From NCBI RefSeq assembly GCF_029633865.1, contig NC_079224.1:17112626-17176625 (forward strand): DNA of 64,000 bases. Direction: 5' to 3'. How positions within the stretch are numbered: position 1 is the first letter of the stretch; the number at the start of each line of letters is the position of its first letter. Source of the stretch: Lampris incognitus. Taxonomy: Eukaryota > Chordata > Actinopteri > Lampriformes > Lampridae. Below are positions 57,628-64,000 of the stretch, one piece after another. The notes under the pieces were generated by a model. That model saw only the letters and a list, made by a program, of their open reading frames with translations. It did not search any database and had not been told where the DNA came from. Both the position numbers and the translations under genes were made by a program.

Positions 57628-57998
57628 GCCCCCCCCTTTTCTCCCCTATTGTACGTGGCCAGTTACCCTATTTTCTGTAGACTACCACATGCCTCCTCCG
57701 ATACATGTGGAGTCGCCAGCTGCTTCTTTTCACCTGACAGTGAGGAGTTTCGCCAGGGGGACGTAGTGTGTGGGAGGATCACGCTATTCCCCCCAGTTCC
57801 CCCTCCCCGCTGAACAGGTGCCCCGACCGACCAGAGGAGGCGCTAGTGCAGCGACCAGGACACATACCCACATCCGGCTTCCCACCCACAGACACGGCCA
57901 ATAGGGACACCCGACCAAGCCAGGGGTAACACGGGGATTCGAACCGTCGATCTCCGTGTTAGTAGGCAATGGAATAGACTGCCACACCTCCCGGACGC
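57628..57998 (-). mobile_element. SINE-3, partly deleted
   Basis: The - strand head (CGGTTCGAATCCCCGTGTTA) and body match the 40421 copy; about 60 bp near 57670 are missing. Confidence 0.85.
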
Positions 57999-58417
57999 CC
58001 CAGTTGCGTCTTTGACCGATGACATGTTTGTCTTTAGTTGATGGTGTTTAAAAGCAGCGCCCTCTTTAGCGCTGTTTACTATTGCACTGTGCAACGGTTG
58101 TTGGTAGCCAACTACTTATCATCATGGATTTCCATTGTTTGAAAAATGGAGATGGTATGAGGAAATGGACCTAGAGGAGGTGAAGCTCATCTGACATCAC
58201 CGCAATCTACTTGGAGGTGGGTCTGGCGCGCTTTGGCATGACTCCAGAGATGGTCCATCTCGGGCACGACTCGGCACAGCTCGAGGTGTTTAAACCAGTA
58301 ATGGATATGCAAATCAATGCGGCATGGTTTGACTCGGCAAGGGCAGAAGTGCCAATGGGCAAAACCCTGTCACACTTACAAGGACTAAAAATGTGGTAAC
58401 GCCTTATACTATAAAGC

Positions 58418-58477
58418 ATCCATCCATCCATTATCCGAACCGCTTATCCTGCCGGGGATGCTGGAGCCTATCCAAGC
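58418..58477 (-). mobile_element. SINE-1 3' fragment in the MITE arm
   Basis: About 60 bp of the SINE-1 3' end, with an internal deletion of the GAGAGCAGG part. Confidence 0.7.
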
Positions 58478-58504
58478 AGAACAACTTATTAGTTAATAAT
58501 TAAT

Positions 58505-59474
58505 CCTTTATAAAAGAAGAAACCCACTTTATTTTTGTCATTGTTCAATTACAATGAATGTGTTTTCTGCATTGAACCCATCCTATTGTACAGGAGCAGT
58601 GAGCAGCTGCAGCACCCGGGGACCAACTCCAGTTCTTCTTTCCATTGCCTTGCTCAGGGGTACAGGCAAGAGTATTAACCCCAACATGCATGTCTTTTTG
58701 ATGGTGAGAGGCAGGGGCAGACTGGAAATGAAAAATGGCCCTGGACTCTTTGACTCAGACTGCCCCCCCCCCCAGCGATACACCATCACCCACACAAACC
58801 ATGCCACACCTTATGTAAACAAGATCGCTGAACAATATTCATAACAATACTTTAGTAAAATAGATGTAGACTGGAACCAGGGGAATGTGTTGCTCATAGG
58901 AGGAGGCTGGCTAGAAGGAGCACGTTTTGGCACAATGGCACTGGCAGGATAGTGGCAAGAATCCCTGGAACCATCTGACCAGTAAAATAAATCATTTTAA
59001 CCACCTTTATGTTTTGTTTTGTTTTTTGTTTTTTTGTCCATCTTCTCCACTCTACTGTTTATCCAAGTGTCGCCACTTGAGGCGGGGTCCAGGAAATGTT
59101 AGAATGGACCGGCCCAAAAGTTGGGAGAGAAAGGCTGACATATTTAATACCCAACCGCAGTGGGCCGGTAGCCCACTTGCCTGGGCCAGTCAGACACACA
59201 ACTCTTGGTTACTTTTATTTAAGTGGGGGCTGGGGTTATTTATATTTTGCGTTGCATCAACCCCAACTGTCAAGCGGCCCACCGGGAAAACTCCCGGTGC
59301 TCCAGATGGCCAGTCCGCCATTGGTGGGAGGAAACCAGAGCACCCGGAGGAAACCCACAGAGACACGGGGAGAACATGCAAACTCTACAAAGGACGTAGG
59401 ACGGCCCGGGGTTCGACCCCAGGACCTTCTTGCTGTGAGGCAACAGCGCTCACCACTGGGCCACCGTGCCGCTA
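58505..59474 (-). mobile_element. SINE-2 split by a hAT element
   Basis: The tail half is 58505-58711 and the head half 59324-59474. Joined, they give one ordinary SINE-2. The break coincides with an 8-bp duplication. Confidence 0.85.
58712..59323. mobile_element. 612-bp non-autonomous hAT element
   Basis: Left end CAGGGGCAGACTGG and right end (inverted) CAATGGCGGACTGG, with an 8-bp target duplication GTGAGAGG / GTGGGAGG at 58704-58711 and 59324-59331. No transposase. Confidence 0.85.
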
Positions 59475-59835
59475 TCAACAACACAAAACGTCAACAATAC
59501 AATATTAAATCATTAATTACAAAGCTATTAATAAACACTCTTACAAATAGCTGAAAAAAAAGCTGTTTATTTAGGAGCGGATTGTGTGGTCTCAATTCAA
59601 TTTATACACAAGCTGCGACCATAAGGGGCCCACGTTGGTGGGCATGGACCAAAGCTTTTTTCAGTGCGGCACGAGCATGCTATTTTGTAAGTGTTTATCG
59701 ATGCTTAACATTGTGTTTATTAATAGCTTTGTAATGATTTAATAACATATTGTTGATGTTTTATACAGGATGAATTAACTGTTAATTGCTACGTTGTAAA
59801 TGCTTTATGGTGTTTACTTATTTTAAAGTGTTACC

Positions 59836-59939
59836 AAAAATTTTGTGAAAGAAATATTCTCTCATATTGAAGGTATGCAAAGCCTCTTAGTGCTTGAGTG
59901 TATTTACATATCTTATCAAACCGCTTTCCATGACTGACT

Positions 59940-59981
<42 letters not shown>

Positions 59982-60384
59982 GCACAATACATTTCCTCAC
60001 TTTATACTTCACGAATATATACTAAATTAGATCGAAACAAACTAATTAAAGTGACTGTTAGACCCAGGCTGTTTCTAGGATTCACACTTTCCCATTAAAA
60101 GTTGGTATTGTAAATCCCGTCTTAAACTGGGCAATGTTTGGACCGAGGAAATGCAAGACCAAATACGGAAATCCAACTAAATGCCTTTGGGAGCATTTTC
60201 CACATTCAAAAAGTGTTTATAGGTGTCTGTCGAAAAATTGTTTATCTATTTACGACATGAAATATTAAGTTTGTTTACTTATCTTACTTCATTTCAAATT
60301 GAAAACAGAAAATTGGGAAATGGGGGTTTTTGTCTCCATCAATATCCTCAGTGAATCACAGCAAAGGGGTCAGACCAGTCAGGC
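59836..60384. other. No gene seen; CA run
   Basis: A CA run with CG variants is at 59941-59986; otherwise unassigned. Confidence 0.5.
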
Positions 60385-60435
60385 AAATTTGTAATTTGTG
60401 ACATTGGGCTATACAAATAATATTGACTTGACTTG
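60385..60435 (+). mobile_element. LINE-B 3' tail scrap
   Basis: AATTTGTAATTTGTGACATT followed by GGGCTATACAAATAATATTG, only the last 50 bp of LINE-B. Confidence 0.7.
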
Positions 60436-60664
60436 ACCAGTTGCATTGCAATTAATGCTATAGAGTCAATGCTGTATCACCTGTATTACCTGCTCATATA
60501 GATCCTGTGTCCGAGTCCTGTTTTACAGCTAATGAAAGCCATTAAGGCCAAAACATCATGTTTATAGAAAAATAAGAGTTGTAATCTTTTAAGAGAGCGA
60601 GTGTTATTTCTCCGCTCATTGATATTTTGAAGGAAGTAGAGGAAGAAGATACTTTCTTGTTGCT

Positions 60665-60985
60665 GTACATACATACAGTGAAATTCATTCTCTGCATTTA
60701 AGCCATGCTATTGCATAGAAGCAGTGGGCAGCTGCAGCACCCAGGGACCAACTCCAGTTCTTCTTTCCACTGCTTTGCTCAGGGGCACAGACAGGAGTAT
60801 TAACCCTAACATGCATGTCTTTTTGATGGTGGGAGGAAACCGGAACGCCCGGAGGAAACCCACGCAGACACGGGGAGAACATGCAAACTCCACAAAGAAA
60901 GGACCTGGGACGGCCTGGGGTTTGACCCCAGGACCTTCTTGCTGTGAGGCAACAGTGCTAACCACTGGGCCACCTTGCTGCCCTG
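60665..60985 (-). mobile_element. SINE-2
   Basis: A nearly complete body with head GGTGGCCCAGTGGTTAGCAC on the - strand. The distal ACAAAATAAAG tail is not evident, so the 3' end is shortened. Confidence 0.82.
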
Positions 60986-62907
60986 TACCTTATTTCTCGC
61001 TGTTCAAGCACAACTTTCTTCTTTCAAAAGCCATTCAACAAAATGGACTTTGTACAATATGGCAAAATATATTTCAACTCAGTGATGCTTTGTTGTCTGT
61101 ATTTATGGGGGGGGGGGGGCAAATTACAGCAATTTGAGTGGGTACTGCTAGTATGAAAAACAGCCAGTTGAACTGCAGTCGGCTGCATCAATAAATCACT
61201 TGAATGAGCAGAACATGCATCCCACGAGGAAAGATAAAACAATCAATTGCATTACCAAACACACTTATCTGTTTGACTCGGCCGCAGAACAACTAAACTT
61301 GTTCCTCGAGTGGTTGCCATTTGGCATTTGAGAAGCTCCAGTGAAGTCTAAATTGTAATAAGATGGTTAAATTGTATTAAGGTTGTAAATTGTAAATCTA
61401 AACTGTATTAAGATGCCTTACGCTGGATTTTCACTACCTCTAATCCTGAGTAGGCTTGTTCCTACAGCTCCATCTTTTACGGCTTATGTAAATTGTGAAG
61501 CTTTACAACATTGTCAGATTCTGGTTGTCTTTCTTATACAGTTATGGGGGAAAAAAGGGACATACCATTGAAAATTAACTTGGGGTTGTAACACATACTA
61601 TGAATTTGCTCATGTCTGCTTCCTCCTAATACTGAGTTTTATTTAGCAGTACAAATAATACTAGTGTAAAGCCCATATACAGACTCTCATTTAAATTCAC
61701 AAGATATATATACGTGTTTTTTTTTTTGATTGACAGGCAAGCATTGGGGGCTTTCACAGCAATGGTTTAGTAGGTACTATGTTTTCTGGCTCAGCGCAAC
61801 TAAACAATGCTAATATCAATAAAGGAATCCAGACAAAGTCCTGGAGTCCTAAGTCTTTCTGTGTAAAGACCACGTTGTCCTTGCATAGCAAGTTCTGATG
61901 GTGCAGAAATAAATGATGCGTAGCAGGTTGGGAGGTTTGTGCCCGTGAGGCTTTCCACTGAGGCGGGGCTAATTCAAGGCATTGGTGCAGGAAAAGCACA
62001 ATTCAGACTAATATTTCTGAATAGCCATCTGTGAAAAAGGCCCGGTAAAGCTATTCTCTTCACTTATCTATTTACATCAACATGTATAATGCAGTATGTA
62101 CAATTTATCATACGCAGCTCAAAAACCACAGGGATGGGTAATGGACCAGGTCTCTGTTTGAAGGTGTTAGCAAAGCTGCAAGGTGCTCCAACACTGAGCA
62201 CATCCCAGTCACTTGCAGAAAAGCCTGAAAATACATCAAAAGATGATGAAAATGCAAAATTGCCCATCCGTTTAGTCACGACCAGACTCTCATCCACCAC
62301 CAATCATCCTATCATCTATTTCCTACTGCCGCACACTAAGTTCTAGTATGCAGTCAGTACTGAAATCCAGAAAATACATACTGAACGCTGTTTGGTTCGG
62401 TGGACGAGGAAATATAATGTCTTTTGTTTAAGTGAATTTATGTAAATTACACAAATTGATTGGTAGCTGTCATCTATAAGGAGGCGAACCAATCATGCAC
62501 AAGTGTTGTTTGCATACTTGATTCATTTCTGAACCCCACGGGCCCTGTTAACGCATGGCGTATGTCGTGTGTGTGTGTGTGTGTTTGTAGGTTTAATTCA
62601 TTGGCACCATTTGGTAGTGCTTTATGTACTCATTCTGAATAAGCAGTGAAATTAATGGTAGTAAAGAGCAATGTCTGTTTTTTATGCTTGTTTGAGTTTG
62701 CTAGGAACGTTTGTTTCACAACAGCAGAAGGGTAAAACAACACAATATGTGGAGTTGCATTGTACAGCAGACCAAATAATGAAACTGGCAATGTTTTTAT
62801 TTTGTTGTTTAGGCCCACCAATACAGCAAGGATGATTGACGATTTTCCAAAATGTACATGGCAAGCGGGAAAATCTTATTTAACAAGGCTGTTGTGTGTA
62901 TCAAATT
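60986..62907. other. No gene seen
   Basis: Unassigned DNA with a G run at 61109-61120 and a GT run at 62567-62583. If crhr2 continues rightward this is intron. Confidence 0.4.
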
Positions 62908-63437
62908 AGTGCTGCACGATTAATCTCATCACAATCGCGATGTCAGCCTGTGCAATTATATGACCGCAAAACGCTGTGATCTAATTAAATAATAAAATGT
63001 GGATGTCTGTTTGTGTGCAGTCTGCATATCGACACCCATTATTAAGAGATGACCAATCAGTCTCTGTTGAGGCAGTGAGGTGCATGCAGTCTATGGTCAC
63101 ATGGCTATCCGGTGTGTTGTGTGCAGACCAGAAAGAAGGAAAAAATGGATACCAATGACAAAAAGTAGGTTAACGCTGATGAACTGGTAGCAAACAAAAA
63201 ACAAAACAAAAAACAAAACACGACCTCTGTTATATGGTAATATTTTGGATTCAAGCTCAGCGATATTGAGCAGAAAGAGGTTTTGTGTAAAACATGCAAA
63301 ATTAAAGTTGCTACATGTCATGGCAACACGACAAATTTGTATTATTTGTATAAATTTGTGTATCATATCGCAATTGCAAATTGCAATATTGTCCAAAATA
63401 ATCACAATATGACTTTTTCACCAAATCGTGCAGCACT
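62908..63437 (+). mobile_element. hAT element with BED zinc-finger remnant
   Basis: The ends AGTGCTGCACGATT are perfectly inverted over 14 bp. About 63230-63345 encodes YFGFKLSDIEQKEVLCKTC, KIKVATCHGNTTNLY, i.e. the C-x2-C and H of a BED finger at the start of a hAT transposase. The rest of the transposase is missing. Confidence 0.75.
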
Positions 63438-63779
63438 AGTTCAAATCACGTAAATGGTGCTACAAGCCCAGAGTTGTGGAATAAATTTCATTGTGCATTA
63501 TTCAGAACATTACCTTTCAACAGTGGTAGAGTATTTTAAATGGGTTATTTTAATTGAAATAGTCACAATGTTTCAAGTGACTCTGTCCAAACCGTTTTTT
63601 TTACATTTGATTTTGTTAACAGTCCACAAAGTGCAATGGATAAATCAGATAATGTCAGGTAAATCCTTGGATAAATTAGATTTGGATGTGTTGCAAGGTG
63701 TGAGAAACATGCAGGACTGTTATAGACTGTATAGAATAACATTCATTTTAAACCATTAATAACTATTAAAATGCTATCC

Positions 63780-64000
63780 TCCTCCTCCTCCTCATCATCA
63801 TCAGTGGTCACTCGGGGTCAAGTATGACCGTCCTCCTTCTGGGTCCTCAGGTGGGTGTAGAGGCCAACCTTGGAGCTGCATAATGGGAGGACGCCTCTGT
63901 GTGACAGCTTTTTACGTGGAGTGGTTGATGCGCCTGCAGCCACCACATGGTCCTGGGCAGGGGGTGGCCAGAGTCCAATGGCATGGAGAACCAAGACGAT
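63780..64000 (-). pseudogene. Possible LINE C-terminal zinc-finger fragment
   Basis: The - strand encodes LPLCSSKVGLYTHLRTQKE, resembling the decayed C-terminal finger of some fish LINE proteins, then an acidic TCC/TCA-repeat-encoded stretch. It runs off the window edge. Confidence 0.35.

Larger units (their letters stand above)
58395..59835. mobile_element. Palindromic MITE broken by SINE insertions
   Basis: The left end GGTAACGCCTTATACTATAA mirrors the right end (GGTAACACTTTAAAATAAG on the - strand), and both arms share ATAAAGCA and AAATCATTA...ACAAAGCTATTAATAAACAC. Likely 8-bp target duplications AAAAATGT and AAAAATTT flank it. SINE-1 and SINE-2 material divides the left arm. Confidence 0.72.

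Noticed and set aside
62064-62346. Overlapping open frames on both strands
   Set aside because: No recognised domain and no splice context; checked as a possible crhr2 5' exon and lacks the Cys-Trp-Pro motif.

Overview
The window is nuclear DNA from a ray-finned fish, most likely a teleost. It shows vertebrate genes split by GT-AG introns, many CA/GT microsatellites, and a very high load of fish-type transposable elements (several tRNA-headed SINE families, L2-like LINEs, a Penelope-like element, Tc1, hAT, pogo and palindromic MITEs). The species cannot be named from the sequence. Nothing suggests bacterial, organellar or viral origin.

Only two host genes can be supported. (1) On the + strand, 10831-15800, is a complete five-coding-exon gene for an essential (alkali) myosin light chain of the striated-muscle MYL4/MYL3 type, 186 residues, with a likely poly(A) signal at 16139. 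(2) On the - strand, 36975-57180, are the last ten coding exons of a class B G-protein-coupled receptor. Paralogue-diagnostic residues identify it as corticotropin-releasing hormone receptor 2 (crhr2). It covers the end of the ligand-binding ectodomain, all seven membrane segments and the C-terminal tail; the first roughly 80 residues lie beyond the right edge. The two genes are convergent, and the sequence does not suggest a shared function.

Layout. 1-10500: repeats (SINE-1, SINE-2, a palindromic MITE, a pogo-type transposase relic, a LINE relic) and unassigned DNA. 10500-16200: the myosin light chain gene. 16550-29250: dense retroelement remains, with an L2-like LINE tail, a LINE broken by a MITE and by an antisense LINE, a Penelope GIY-YIG fragment, and a large L2-like LINE relic with a YADD reverse transcriptase. 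29885-33290: a LINE split by an unidentified 1.57-kb insert, ending at a hAT transposase fragment. 33300-36970: low-complexity and unassigned DNA, with the crhr2 3' UTR at its right end. 36975-57180: crhr2; its 11.8-kb intron holds a LINE that contains an antisense LINE and a SINE, plus an L1 fragment; another intron holds a Tc1 copy. 57500-64000: SINE-3, a three-level nest (palindromic MITE, SINE-2, hAT element), another SINE-2, a hAT element with a BED-finger remnant, and unassigned DNA.

I found no convincing new molecular system. The most useful observations are exon-level features of the two genes (a GC donor, a 42-bp membrane-segment exon, a fused final myosin exon), the readable insertion order in several nests, two SINE families sharing one tRNA-derived head, and one unidentified insert.
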